DNA of 49,066 nucleotides from an uncultured Clostridia bacterium (GTDB lineage: Bacteria > Bacillota_I > Bacilli_A > RF39 > UBA660). The position numbers and the translations under genes are program-made. The stretch spans positions 1-49,066 of the forward strand of contig CAMVAF010000007.1 in the NCBI GenBank assembly GCA_947165365.1, given 5' to 3'. Positions 1 to 8,270 of this stretch are shown here, piece by piece (within the stretch, counting starts at the first letter, position 1; each line of letters opens with the position of its first letter). Below the pieces are notes generated by a model. That model worked only from the letters and a program-made list of their open reading frames with translations. It made no database searches and was not told where the DNA came from.

Positions 1-2
1 AT

Positions 3-767
3 ATCAATGAAATAGAAGATTTATTAAAATTAAATCAAGAAATGTATTATAATAAAAATAAAATTAATAAAATTATTAATAATATTTATAATAGCCCTAT
101 AACATCGTATAATAATAAGTATTATGTACTACTCTTAATTAATTATTCATATACTAATGAAAATTTTAATTATTATATTATAAATAATAATGATTATAAT
201 AATATAAAACGAAATAATTGGGATTATTTATGGAGTATGAAAATAGATTATATTGAATACCAAATAAAACATTTTAATAATAAATATCCTATAATACAAG
301 GTAGTATTAATTATTATATTGGATTAAGTGAAAATGCTATTAAATATTTTAAAATGATTAATAAAAATAATGTATCATTATATGTATCACATAGAAGATT
401 TCATAAAGATAGTTTTTATAATCCAGTGGAACTTATTATTGATTATAAAGTAAGAGATATAGGAGAATATCTTAAATATTGTTTTTTTCATAATGAAAAA
501 GATATATATGAAATAAAAAAATATCTTAGAAATTTAAATATTAATAATATAGATTATTTATTATTATATACAAGAATGCTTTATCCTAGTTTTTATTTTG
601 ATATATATGATAATATAATTAATAATAATCAAGATGAAAATAATTTGAATAAAATAATTAATAGATCTAATGAATATGAAGAATTATTATATGAAATATA
701 TTTAATAATAAGAAGAAAAACTAATATAATAGGTATTTCATGGATTAATGAAAAATATTTAAAATAA
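3..767 (+). CDS. YutH/CotS-like protein, 5' end outside window
   Basis: The reading frame is open from the left window edge to the stop at 765-767. The first ATG, at 42, has no ribosome binding site, so the true start probably lies upstream and this is a partial gene of at least 254 residues. The protein is rich in Asn, Ile and Tyr. The stretch GLSENAIKYF, then VSHRRF and IDYKVRDIGEYLKY, recalls the YutH/CotS group of spore-coat-associated, aminoglycoside-phosphotransferase-like proteins, where HRRF stands at the catalytic-loop position. This assignment is from memory of the family pattern and is moderate at best. The gene is followed by a separate promoter for glyS, so the two are probably not co-regulated. 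Confidence 0.45.
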   Translation: MNEIEDLLKLNQEMYYNKNKINKIINNIYNSPITSYNNKYYVLLLINYSYTNENFNYYIINNNDYNNIKRNNWDYLWSMKIDYIEYQIKHFNNKYPIIQGSINYYIGLSENAIKYFKMINKNNVSLYVSHRRFHKDSFYNPVELIIDYKVRDIGEYLKYCFFHNEKDIYEIKKYLRNLNINNIDYLLLYTRMLYPSFYFDIYDNIINNNQDENNLNKIINRSNEYEELLYEIYLIIRRKTNIIGISWINEKYLK

Positions 768-777
768 TCGGAAACTC

Positions 778-806
778 TTTACAAATAAAGAATTATTTTA
801 TATAAT
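778..806 (+). promoter_or_regulatory. Promoter of the glyS T-box leader
   Basis: TTTACA at 778-783 and a perfect TATAAT at 801-806 are separated by 17 bases. The predicted transcript start is near 812-814, which leaves a leader of only about 150 nt before glyS. This sets an upper limit on the size of T-box stem I. Confidence 0.75.
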
Positions 807-812
807 TAAACA

Positions 813-960
813 TGTAAAACTTAGTAATTAATGCGATGATAGTATGGAAAACTGGAGCTATTAAAAAAAAGAGATTCTTTGGAATAAATAGGGTGGAACC
901 GCGGATATTATTCGTCCCTATATGATAGAGAATTTCTTTTTAATTTTAAGGAGATGATTA
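813..960 (+). promoter_or_regulatory. Glycine T-box riboswitch, very short stem I
   Basis: The T-box core AGGGTGGAACCGCGG lies at 890-904 and the pairing CGTCCCT at 913-919, which gives the antiterminator fold that binds the uncharged tRNA acceptor end. Upstream, GCGATGATAGTA (about 833-844) looks like the K-turn and AGUA specifier-loop side. ACTGGAG at 851-857 supplies a GGA glycine specifier (854-856) followed by a purine. Only about 75 nt separate the predicted transcript start from the core, so the usual distal stem I cannot be present. A 15-bp helix with two G-U pairs can form between 866-880 and 927-941, enclosing the antiterminator. The shift to termination or to Shine-Dalgarno blocking is not obvious. 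The T-box call itself is secure. Confidence 0.88.
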
Positions 961-963
961 TAT

Positions 964-2322
964 ATGAAAATGGAAGATTTAGTTAATTACTGTAAACAAT
1001 ATGGTTTTATATTTCAAGGAAGTGAAATATATGGAGGTCTTGCTAATACATGGGATTATGGTCCTCTTGGAACAAGACTTAAAAATAATGTTAAAGATGC
1101 TTGGAGAAAAAGATTTATTGAAGAGAGAAGTAATGCTTATGAACTTGATGCTGATATCTTGATGCATCCACGTGTTTGGGAAGCATCAGGTCATGTTGCA
1201 TCTTTTGCAGATCCCTTAACTGATTGTAAACACTGTAAAACAAGACATCGTGCGGATAATTTAGTTAATGATTACACAGGTACAAGTATTGGTGATACTA
1301 TGAATAATGAAGAATTAATCAAGTATATTCGTGATAATCATGTACCTTGTCCAAAGTGTGGTAAATGTGATTTTACTGATATTAGACAATTTAAATTAAT
1401 GTTTGAGACATTTAGAGGTGTTACTAAAGAAGATAAATCAGTTGTTTATTTAAGACCTGAAAACGCTCAAGGAGAGTATGTTAATTTTTTAAACGTCCAA
1501 AGAAGTATGAGAGCAAAACTTCCTTTTAGTATTGGACAAATTGGTAAAGCCTTTAGAAATGAAATAACACCAGGTAATTTTACGTTTAGAACAATAGAAT
1601 TTGAACAAATGGAATATCAAACATTCTGTAAAGAAGGTAATGATACAGAATTATATGAATATTTTAAGGAATATGGTAAAAAGTTCTTTATGGATTTAGG
1701 TCTTCCATCTGATAAATTAAGATTTCATGATCATGAGAAACTTGCTCATTATGCTAAAGCAGCATGTGATATTGAATATCTTTTCCCATTTGGTTGGGGT
1801 GAAATAAATGGAACCCATAATCGTACTAATTTTGATTTAACTAGACACGAAGAATATTCTGGTATTCCTCAAAGATATCTTGATCCAGAAACAAATGAGA
1901 AATATATACCATATATTATTGAATCTACTTATGGATTAGATAGAACTGTTCTTGCTTTGTTATTTGAATGTCTTCATGAAGAAAAGCTAGAAAATGATAC
2001 AAGGCTAGTTTTGAATATCAAACCATCACTTGCTCCATATAAAGCATGTGTTCTTCCATTAATTAAGAAAAATCATAGTGAAGAAGCAAATAAAATATAT
2101 GAAGAATTAAGAAAACACTTTATGACATGTTATGATGAAGCTGGAAACATTGGTAAAAGATATCGAAGAAGTGATGCTATTGGAACACCTTTCTGTATTA
2201 CAATAGATGATAATACATTAAATAATAATACTGTAACAATAAGAGATCGTGACACAATGGAACAAATAACTATTAATAAAGATGAAATAGTTAAATATAT
2301 TGAAGAAAAGATAAAGTTTTAG
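964..2322 (+). CDS. glyS: Glycine--tRNA ligase, homodimeric type
   Basis: Charges tRNA-Gly with glycine using ATP. The 452-residue protein starts with the class II region YGFIFQGSEIYGGLANTWDY, which is typical of the alpha2 (not alpha2beta2) enzyme. A CKHCKTRHRAD...CPKCGKC cysteine cluster at about 89-135 probably binds zinc. Motif 2 is FRNEITPGNFTFRT, motif 3 is YGLDRTVLALL, and an anticodon-binding domain ends the protein (APYKACVLPL onward). The ATG at 964 is chosen over 970 because AAGGAG at 948-953 is 10 bases away. A glycine-specifier T-box upstream independently supports the identity and indicates induction when tRNA-Gly is uncharged. Confidence 0.97.
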   Translation: MKMEDLVNYCKQYGFIFQGSEIYGGLANTWDYGPLGTRLKNNVKDAWRKRFIEERSNAYELDADILMHPRVWEASGHVASFADPLTDCKHCKTRHRADNLVNDYTGTSIGDTMNNEELIKYIRDNHVPCPKCGKCDFTDIRQFKLMFETFRGVTKEDKSVVYLRPENAQGEYVNFLNVQRSMRAKLPFSIGQIGKAFRNEITPGNFTFRTIEFEQMEYQTFCKEGNDTELYEYFKEYGKKFFMDLGLPSDKLRFHDHEKLAHYAKAACDIEYLFPFGWGEINGTHNRTNFDLTRHEEYSGIPQRYLDPETNEKYIPYIIESTYGLDRTVLALLFECLHEEKLENDTRLVLNIKPSLAPYKACVLPLIKKNHSEEANKIYEELRKHFMTCYDEAGNIGKRYRRSDAIGTPFCITIDDNTLNNNTVTIRDRDTMEQITINKDEIVKYIEEKIKF

Positions 2323-2335
2323 ACTTTATCTTTTT
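2310..2335 (+). terminator. glyS terminator overlapping its stop codon
   Basis: GATAAAGT (2310-2317) and ACTTTATC (2323-2330) form an 8-bp stem with a five-base loop, followed by TTTTT. The glyS stop codon (2320-2322) lies in the loop. Confidence 0.8.
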
Positions 2336-2343
2336 GCGAACAG

Positions 2344-2370
2344 AAAAAGAAAGTTTATGACTTTCTTTTT
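2344..2370. terminator. Bidirectional terminator, glyS / histidine kinase
   Basis: AAAAAGAAAGT (2344-2354) pairs with ACTTTCTTTTT (2360-2370) around a five-base loop. The A and T tracts make it work on both strands, ending the leftward kinase operon whose stop is at 2355-2357 and backing up the glyS terminator. Confidence 0.75.
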
Positions 2371-3770
2371 ATTTCAAAATAAAATGTTGTTCCTTTGTTT
2401 TTTTTGGATATCACACCATATTTATAGCTATGTAATTCTAGAATATTTTTAACTATTGATAAACCTAATCCTGTACCAATAGTGTTTCTTTGATGATTTT
2501 TATTAGCTTTGTAATATTTATTCCAAATATTATCAGTATCTTCCTTTTTTATTCCTTTACCTGTATCAGAAATATTAACCCTTATATTCTTTCTTGGAAG
2601 AATTGTTATATATATATTTTTACTATTTTCAGAATAATTTATAGCATTACTAATTAAGTTATATATTACTTGCTCAATTTTTATTTTATCTGCACATATA
2701 ATTAATATATCTGGAGAGTAAAAATTAAACTTATAATCTTGAGTAATACTAAATATTTTAAATCTATTAATAATGGTATTTATTAATCCTACTAAATCAA
2801 ATTGTTCAGTATTAATATTTTCTATATTATTTTCAAGTTTGGATAAAGATAAAATATCATTTACCAATAAATTTAGTCGATCAACTTCACCAGTAATAAC
2901 ACTTAAATCATTATTTCTTTTATTATCATTTTTATAGGAGATATCTCTTATCATTTCAGCATAGGCTTTTATCATAGTTAGAGGTGTTTTTAAATCATGT
3001 GATACATTAGCCATTAAATCACGTCTTATTTCGTCATTGTTCTTTAAAACATCTTTGGTATAATTTAATGTTTCTGATAATTCATTAATTTCTTTAATAT
3101 CGCTATTTACTTTAAAATTAACATTAAAGTTTCCTTTAGATAATATTTTAGCTTTATTTGTTAAATTAATAATTGGTTTAGACAATGAATTAGCTATAAA
3201 ATAAGCTGTTATACTAGCAATAATAATTGTAATTGCTGTTATTACAATTAATTGTTTTTTTAATATATTTACTGTTGAATTTATCGGAGTAATACTTGTT
3301 ACAGAAAAAATGGTAATATTATCATTTAGTTTAACACCATATATTAATAATTGATCATTGTTTCTTGGATTATTTAATTTAAATAAATTGTTATTTTGAT
3401 CACTATTTAAAAAGTTATTTTTTAATTCTTTGATATTTGTAGTTTTATTAATAAATGATGTACATGATATATTTTGAGGAATTGTTGTATGAATTAATTT
3501 TTTTTCAATATATATATCAGAACATATACCTTTATGATAGGAATATTGTTCAAGTGTATCATAAATTTTTTCTAAATCATTAGTATTATCTTTTAATTTA
3601 TTAATACTATTAATAAGTTCTGTTTTTTTACCATATTCATAATTATTTTTTAGAAAGAAAACTTGAAAAATCCATATAAGGAGAAAGATAAAAATAGTAA
3701 ATATTATTAAATATAAAAAGATTTTTTTGGAAAGATTATTATTTTTCTTCAAATTTATAACCAATACCAT
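2355..3770 (-). CDS. Sensor histidine kinase, HAMP type
   Basis: Membrane sensor of a two-component pair with the response regulator immediately upstream. One membrane segment lies at about 17-40, an extracytoplasmic sensor domain at 41-170, and a second membrane segment at about 173-196. HAMP covers about 197-245. The HisKA motif MANVSHDLKTPL carries the phospho-acceptor His258. The ATPase domain has an N box (NLISNAINYS), a G1 box (ISDTGKGIKKED) and a G2 box (GTGLGLSIVKNI), all intact. The chosen ATG overlaps the regulator gene by 32 bases and lacks a good ribosome binding site. Translation is probably coupled, and a TTG 18 bases further in (codon 7) is an alternative start. The signal sensed cannot be told from sequence. 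Confidence 0.9.
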   Translation of the reverse strand: MVLVINLKKNNNLSKKIFLYLIIFTIFIFLLIWIFQVFFLKNNYEYGKKTELINSINKLKDNTNDLEKIYDTLEQYSYHKGICSDIYIEKKLIHTTIPQNISCTSFINKTTNIKELKNNFLNSDQNNNLFKLNNPRNNDQLLIYGVKLNDNITIFSVTSITPINSTVNILKKQLIVITAITIIIASITAYFIANSLSKPIINLTNKAKILSKGNFNVNFKVNSDIKEINELSETLNYTKDVLKNNDEIRRDLMANVSHDLKTPLTMIKAYAEMIRDISYKNDNKRNNDLSVITGEVDRLNLLVNDILSLSKLENNIENINTEQFDLVGLINTIINRFKIFSITQDYKFNFYSPDILIICADKIKIEQVIYNLISNAINYSENSKNIYITILPRKNIRVNISDTGKGIKKEDTDNIWNKYYKANKNHQRNTIGTGLGLSIVKNILELHSYKYGVISKKNKGTTFYFEIKRKS

Positions 3771-4398
3771 GAATTGTTGTTATTAATTCACGATATTCTC
3801 CTAAATTTGATCTTAACATTTTAATATGAGTATCAACAGTTCTGTCATCACCAAAAAAATCATATCCCCATATCTTATTTAATAATTCTTCTCTTTCTAT
3901 TGCTTTATTGATATTATTAATAAAGTATTTTAATAATTCAAATTCTTTCAAAGTTATTTTTATTTCTTTATCTTTTATGTATAAGGAATGAGCTCTTAAA
4001 TCAACTTTTAAATCTTTATATTGATAAATATCAGTATAATTATTAGCGCGTTTTATTACTGCTTTAATTCTTGCAATAAGTTCTCTTGGACTAAATGGTT
4101 TAGTTACATAATCATCTATTCCTAAATCAAACCCTATTAATTTATCATATTCATCATTTCTTGCAGACACAATGATTGTTGGAATATTAAATTGTTCTTT
4201 TATTTCTTTATAAAAGGTATAACCATCCATTTTAGGCATCATAATATCTAAAACAATTGCATCTATCTTATTTAATTTAACGATTTTTAAAGCTTCAAAA
4301 CCATTTTCGGCTTCCATTGTTTCAAAGCCTTCATTATGACAATATTCACGGATAACATCTCGTATTAATTTTTCATCATCAACTATTAAAATTTTCAT
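3739..4398 (-). CDS. OmpR/PhoB-family response regulator
   Basis: Receiver domain at 1-115 with acidic pocket D7/D8, phosphorylation site D51 (VLDIMMPKMDGY), S79 and K100 (YVTKPF). A winged-helix DNA-binding domain at about 125-219 ends in TTIHGIGYKFEEK, the usual OmpR-family C-terminus. GGAGAG precedes the ATG. Two TTTCA copies 11 bases apart lie upstream at 4432-4447, spaced like OmpR-family binding sites, so autoregulation is possible. The kinase gene overlaps its 3' end and is the evident partner. Which genes it controls is not visible here. Confidence 0.93.
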   Translation of the reverse strand: MKILIVDDEKLIRDVIREYCHNEGFETMEAENGFEALKIVKLNKIDAIVLDIMMPKMDGYTFYKEIKEQFNIPTIIVSARNDEYDKLIGFDLGIDDYVTKPFSPRELIARIKAVIKRANNYTDIYQYKDLKVDLRAHSLYIKDKEIKITLKEFELLKYFINNINKAIEREELLNKIWGYDFFGDDRTVDTHIKMLRSNLGEYRELITTIHGIGYKFEEK

Positions 4399-4447
4399 AA
4401 AACTCTCCGATATAATTATATTATCATAATATGAAATTTTTGTGAAA

Positions 4448-4810
4448 TCATTTTGTGTTTCTCATAATACCAAGCATAGAACCAAAGGTAATACAAATAG
4501 TAATAATTAGATAATAAATAATATTTGATAATTTAATATTTTGAAAAATAATTTCAAATATAATAAAAATGGTGATAACAATTAAAGATAACTTAATACC
4601 ATATAAATATCCTTTATTTGGTACATTTCTTCCTAAGATAAATCCGCCAATAAAAGATGAAAGCATTACCATTGTCATTTCAAAATATTTCATGGTGGTA
4701 TTACTAAAAATATCGAAATAATAAAAAATATTTCCTATTAGAGAAAAAATAAAAATTAAACATAAAATAACTATTAAAGATTTAGAAATTTTTCTTAAAA
4801 CTATATTCAT
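4448..4810 (-). CDS. Small four-helix membrane protein, TIGR04086/YrzE-like
   Basis: A 120-residue protein with four hydrophobic segments (about 10-30, 42-62, 70-92, 96-116). GGFILGRNVPNKGYLYGIK and the C-terminal GSMLGIMR resemble the TIGR04086 (DUF3792, YrzE) membrane family of Bacillota, whose function is unknown. GGTGAAAAT precedes the ATG, a GGTGA-type ribosome binding site. It lies 49 bases upstream of the response regulator on the same strand, so it may share transcription with the two-component genes. The family call is by pattern only. Confidence 0.55.
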   Translation of the reverse strand: MNIVLRKISKSLIVILCLIFIFSLIGNIFYYFDIFSNTTMKYFEMTMVMLSSFIGGFILGRNVPNKGYLYGIKLSLIVITIFIIFEIIFQNIKLSNIIYYLIITICITFGSMLGIMRNTK

Positions 4811-4839
4811 ATTTTCACCATTTAAATATATGAAAGATA

Positions 4840-4868
4840 TTTACAAATAAGAACCTTAATGATAAAAT
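4840..4868 (+). promoter_or_regulatory. Promoter for the 4891-7714 gene group
   Basis: TTTACA (4840-4845) and TAAAAT (4863-4868) are 17 bases apart, 22 bases before the first start codon. It diverges from the leftward membrane-protein gene. Confidence 0.6.
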
Positions 4869-4890
4869 AATAAATACAAAGGAAGGGTTT

Positions 4891-5133
4891 ATGGAATATT
4901 ATTATGATTCTGATAATGATTTTTATGTTATTATATTAAATAATATTATTAATCAAAAAGAATATTTAAAAATATTAAAAGAAATTATTCAAAATGATTC
5001 ACGTGGCGATTTAAATGTATACTATACCACTTTTACAAATAATTTTGAATATGTTATTCTTGATTTTAATAAAAGAAAATTATCAAATGAAGAAATAATT
5101 AATTTATTAAATAAAAAGAAAAGAGGTAAATAA
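4891..5133 (+). CDS. Small protein of unknown function
   Basis: 80 residues, acidic and aromatic at the N-terminus (MEYYYDSDNDFYVIIL) with a basic end (LLNKKKRGK) and no membrane segment. I do not recognise a family. It has a clear promoter and a strong ribosome binding site (AAAGGAAGGG). Its stop overlaps the Nudix gene start as TAATG, so the two are translationally coupled and it is a real gene. A role linked to the Nudix enzyme is only an inference from this coupling. Confidence 0.7.
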   Translation: MEYYYDSDNDFYVIILNNIINQKEYLKILKEIIQNDSRGDLNVYYTTFTNNFEYVILDFNKRKLSNEEIINLLNKKKRGK

Positions 5134-5576
5134 TGAGCAGACATATAGAGGGGAGAAGGGTAGTAGCAAGAGGAATAACTTTTATTAATGATCAAATATT
5201 ACTTATTGAAAGATATAAAAGAGATAATAATAAACTACTTCATTATTATACAATTCCTGGTGGTGGTGTAGAAGAAGATGAAACATATCAAGATGCCGCT
5301 ATTAGGGAAACCAAAGAAGAAACAACATGTGATGTAGAAATTATTGAATATTTAGGAGAGGAATACTATCCCGGTGGTATTTGCCATTGGTTTTATTGTA
5401 AATATATAAATGGTACCCCAATATTGTCTGGTGAAGAAAAAGAAAGAAATACTAAAGATAATTCCTATAAAGTGGTATTAGTAAATATGAAAGATATAGA
5501 TTCTATTAATATTTTAGGAAAAGGTAAAGATTATATAAAACAATGTTATTTAAAATATAAAAATACTAAAAAATAG
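5133..5576 (+). CDS. Nudix hydrolase
   Basis: Hydrolyses a nucleoside diphosphate linked to another group; the substrate is unknown. The 147-residue protein carries the Nudix box GGGVEEDETYQDAAIRETKEET, cut here as GGGVEEDETYQDAAI then RETKEET at about 46-67. This matches G-x5-E-x7-R-E-x2-E-E, with all metal-binding glutamates present. The N-terminus (RRVVARGITFINDQILLIER) is the usual first strand pair. The lone domain and its position before xerD and deoB do not specify the substrate. Dinucleotide polyphosphate, dNTP or ADP-ribose clean-up are all possible. Confidence 0.9.
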   Translation: MSRHIEGRRVVARGITFINDQILLIERYKRDNNKLLHYYTIPGGGVEEDETYQDAAIRETKEETTCDVEIIEYLGEEYYPGGICHWFYCKYINGTPILSGEEKERNTKDNSYKVVLVNMKDIDSINILGKGKDYIKQCYLKYKNTKK

Positions 5577-5586
5577 TATTTTTTTT
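5561..5586 (+). terminator. Nudix gene terminator
   Basis: AAATACTA (5561-5568) and TAGTATTT (5574-5581) form an 8-bp stem around AAAAA, followed by T residues to 5586. The stem contains the end of the Nudix gene and its stop codon. It may be leaky, because xerD follows without a strong promoter. Confidence 0.65.
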
Positions 5587-5663
5587 ATAATTAATGTTAT
5601 TTTTTACGAAATATAGTAGATTTTCTTTTATATATTTGATAAAATTAAATATGGTAGGCGAAT

Positions 5664-6551
5664 ATGAATGATACAATAAGTGATTTTCTTGATTATATAA
5701 TATTAGAGAAAGGACTAACTGATAATACTCGTAGTAGTTACACATTTGATTTAGAATGTTTTAATAACTATTTTAGAAATATGAATATTAAAGACATTAA
5801 TAAACAAGATTTGCTAGATTATTTAAAATATTTAAAAGAGACAAAAAAATTATCTTCAAGAAGTATTGAAAGACATTTAACTACTTTAAGAGGTTTTTAT
5901 AAATATTTAAAAAAAATGAATATTATTAATGAAGACATAACTACTAATATTGATAATTTAAAATTAGAAAAACATTTACCTTCTGTTTTAGAACCAGAAG
6001 AAATAGATAAATTAATGGATATTAAACTTAATAATCCCTTTAATATAAGAACTAAAGCAATGTTAGAGTTAATGTATTCATCAGGACTTCGTGTTTCTGA
6101 ACTAGTTAATTTGACAATAAATGATATTGATTTATATAATAATATTATTATTGTTAACGGTAAGGGGAGAAAAGAAAGGATTGTTCCTATTGGTGAAATT
6201 GCAAAAGAGTCATTATCAAATTACTTAAGTTGCCGAAATGTTTTATTAAAAAAGAAAAATGGTAATCCCCAGGAATTATTTTTAAATAATCATGGTCAAG
6301 CAATAACTAGGAATGGATTTAATTATCTATTAAATAACGTATTGAAAGAGAAGGGGATAGAAAAAAAGGTTTCCCCTCATACTCTAAGACATTCATTTGC
6401 GACACATATGTTAGATAATGGTGCAGATTTAAGAACAATTCAAGAATTACTAGGACATTCTGATATTGTTACAACAAGAATATATACGCATATTTCTAAA
6501 AAACAAATTCAAGAAAATTATGACAAATTTGAAAATAGAGGTGAAAAATAA
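5664..6551 (+). CDS. xerD: Tyrosine recombinase XerD
   Basis: Site-specific recombinase that, with a XerC partner, resolves chromosome dimers at dif during division. An N-terminal SAM-like core-binding domain spans about 1-90 and the catalytic domain about 105-290. The catalytic residues are all visible: R143 (SGLRVSEL), K167 (GKGRKERIVP), H239 and R242 (HTLRHSFATHML), H265 (LLGHSDIVTT) and the nucleophile Y274 (RIYTHISK). Length 295 is normal. It is followed directly by deoB (stop and start overlap as TAATG), the same order as ripX(xerD)-drm in Bacillus subtilis. This favours the housekeeping XerD over a mobile-element integrase. Confidence 0.9.
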   Translation: MNDTISDFLDYIILEKGLTDNTRSSYTFDLECFNNYFRNMNIKDINKQDLLDYLKYLKETKKLSSRSIERHLTTLRGFYKYLKKMNIINEDITTNIDNLKLEKHLPSVLEPEEIDKLMDIKLNNPFNIRTKAMLELMYSSGLRVSELVNLTINDIDLYNNIIIVNGKGRKERIVPIGEIAKESLSNYLSCRNVLLKKKNGNPQELFLNNHGQAITRNGFNYLLNNVLKEKGIEKKVSPHTLRHSFATHMLDNGADLRTIQELLGHSDIVTTRIYTHISKKQIQENYDKFENRGEK

Positions 6552-7714
6552 TGAAATTTAAAAGAATATTTTTAATTATATTAGATTCAGTTGGTGTAGG
6601 AGCAAGTATAGATAGTGAAAAATACCATGATAATGATGCTAATACTTTAGCACATTTAATTGATAAAACAGATATTTTTATACCAAATTTAAAGAAAATG
6701 GGCTTGTTAAATACAATTACAATGGATAATAAAGAAGCTGATGCATATTATACAATTGCAGAGCCTAAAAATGAAGGAAAAGATTGTGTATCATCTCACT
6801 ATGAAATAATGGGAATAACTCCTAATAAAACTTTTGTAAACTTTAACTATGGGCCTTTTCCTAGAGAACTATTAGAAAGAATTGCTAGTGTAACAAAAAA
6901 ACCAATTGTTGGTAATGTTATAACAGATGCATATTCCGCAATTAATAGACTGTATAAACGACAAAAAGAAACAAAAGCATTAATAATATATACAACAGGT
7001 GATTCTAATTTGGAAGTCGCTGCTGATGAAGAAATTATTCCTTTAAGTGATTTATATACATACTGTGAGCAAATAAGGGAAATAACAAAAAATGATAATT
7101 GGAATGTGGCAATGGTAGTAGCTAGACCCTTTAAAAATATAGATAACAAATTGGTATTAACCGAAGATGCTAAAGCTTTTACAATATCTCCAAATAATAA
7201 ATCTGTTTTAGAATCTCTTCAAAAAAATAATTTGCAAACGATATCTATTGGAAAAGTAAATGATATTTTTAATGGAGTAGGGATAAACAAAGTTATCAAA
7301 TCATCATCTAATACAGAAGGGATTAATAAACTATTAGATATTATGAGCAAAAACTTTGATGGATTATGCGTTGTCAATTTAAATGATTTTGATTATTTAT
7401 ATGGAGCATCAAGAAATATTGACGGATATAAAAAATCTCTTGAAGAATTTGATGTTCAAATACCGTTGATTATTAATGAATTAAATATTGATGATTTACT
7501 AATAATAACAAGTGATCATGGAAATGACGTTACAATGGAAAACTTTAATCATACAAGAGAAAATGTTCCTGTTTTGATATATTCTAGAAATTTTATTGAA
7601 AGTGGTCAGATAGATATTTTAAATACTTTCGCAGATATCGGGGCTACTATAGCAGATAATTTTGATGTAGAAAAACCTTGGATTGGCAATAGTTTTCTAA
7701 GTAAACTAAAGTAA
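6551..7714 (+). CDS. deoB: Phosphopentomutase
   Basis: Interconverts (deoxy)ribose 1-phosphate and 5-phosphate in nucleoside salvage, acting in the cytoplasm. The 387-residue protein belongs to the alkaline-phosphatase-like metalloenzymes. The N-terminal metal site is FLIILDSVGVG, and the C-terminal site is LLIITSDHGNDVTMENFNHTRENVP, cut here as SDHGNDVTMENFNHTREN, with the usual Asp and His ligands. GAGGTG lies 8 bases before the start. Thymidine kinase is also encoded in this window, consistent with active nucleoside salvage. Confidence 0.95.
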   Translation: MKFKRIFLIILDSVGVGASIDSEKYHDNDANTLAHLIDKTDIFIPNLKKMGLLNTITMDNKEADAYYTIAEPKNEGKDCVSSHYEIMGITPNKTFVNFNYGPFPRELLERIASVTKKPIVGNVITDAYSAINRLYKRQKETKALIIYTTGDSNLEVAADEEIIPLSDLYTYCEQIREITKNDNWNVAMVVARPFKNIDNKLVLTEDAKAFTISPNNKSVLESLQKNNLQTISIGKVNDIFNGVGINKVIKSSSNTEGINKLLDIMSKNFDGLCVVNLNDFDYLYGASRNIDGYKKSLEEFDVQIPLIINELNIDDLLIITSDHGNDVTMENFNHTRENVPVLIYSRNFIESGQIDILNTFADIGATIADNFDVEKPWIGNSFLSKLK

Positions 7715-7718
7715 TATT

Positions 7719-7745
7719 GTAGGAGAATGACTTCCCCTACTTTTT
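7719..7745 (+). terminator. deoB terminator
   Basis: GTAGGAGAA (7719-7727) pairs with TTCCCCTAC (7732-7740) with one A-C mismatch, followed by TTTTT. A second GGGGAGTAGG at 7760-7769 could compete for the same CCCCTAC arm. Confidence 0.7.
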
Positions 7746-7803
7746 ATTTAATATCAAAAGGGGAGTAGGTAATATACAATTATTGATAAAAAACAAATAT
7801 CTA

Positions 7804-8095
7804 TCTAAAACGAATCGAAATATCAAAAGATGGATAAATGTTAATCTCGAATAAGATTTAAATATTAAAAACAATTTCTAAAACAATTTGAAATATAAAA
7901 AGATGGATAAATGTTAAACTCAAATAAGATTTAATTATTAAATATAATTTCTAAAACGAATCGAAATATCAAAAGATGGATAAATGTTAATCTCGAATAA
8001 GATTTAAATATTAAATGTAATTCATAAAACGAATCGAGATATCAAAAGATGGATAAATGTTAATCTAGGATAAGATTTAATCATAAGAAAAATAT
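7804..8095. repeat. Four tandem 73-bp repeats
   Basis: Four contiguous copies begin at 7804, 7877, 7950 and 8023 with an exact 73-base period and no indels. Copies 1 and 3 differ at 3 positions; copy 2 differs more, and copy 4 decays after about 8080. AAAAGATGGATAAATGTTAA is invariant in all four. Each copy also has an imperfect dyad TTAATCT...AGATTTAA with a six-base loop (altered in copies 2 and 4). The period is not a multiple of three and there is no frame, so it is not coding. It lies between the converging deoB and XRE-operon genes. Confidence 0.92.
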
Positions 8096-8270
8096 TAAAT
8101 AATACATTTAATTATAAAAATATTGATATATCATATAAAATATATAAAAAATAATATAAATTAATAAAAAAATCTTACTTCTTATAATATATATTATGTT
8201 AAGTTCTTTTTTTACAATAAAAAAATATTAATAGTATAATCATGCTATCAATATTTATTTATACATTCTT
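8096..8270. other. AT-rich gap with palindrome
   Basis: No gene is visible. The 14-base palindrome ATAATATATATTAT at about 8187-8200 sits inside a longer imperfect inverted repeat (CTTA...TTAAG). T tracts on either side could make it a weak bidirectional terminator for the leftward operon. Confidence 0.4.

Noticed and set aside
5664-6551. Integrase of a mobile element
   Set aside because: All XerD residues are present and the gene is coupled to deoB as in Bacillus. No attachment site or cargo genes are visible.
7804-8095. CRISPR array
   Set aside because: The 73-bp units are contiguous and nearly identical along their whole length. There are no unique spacers and no cas genes.
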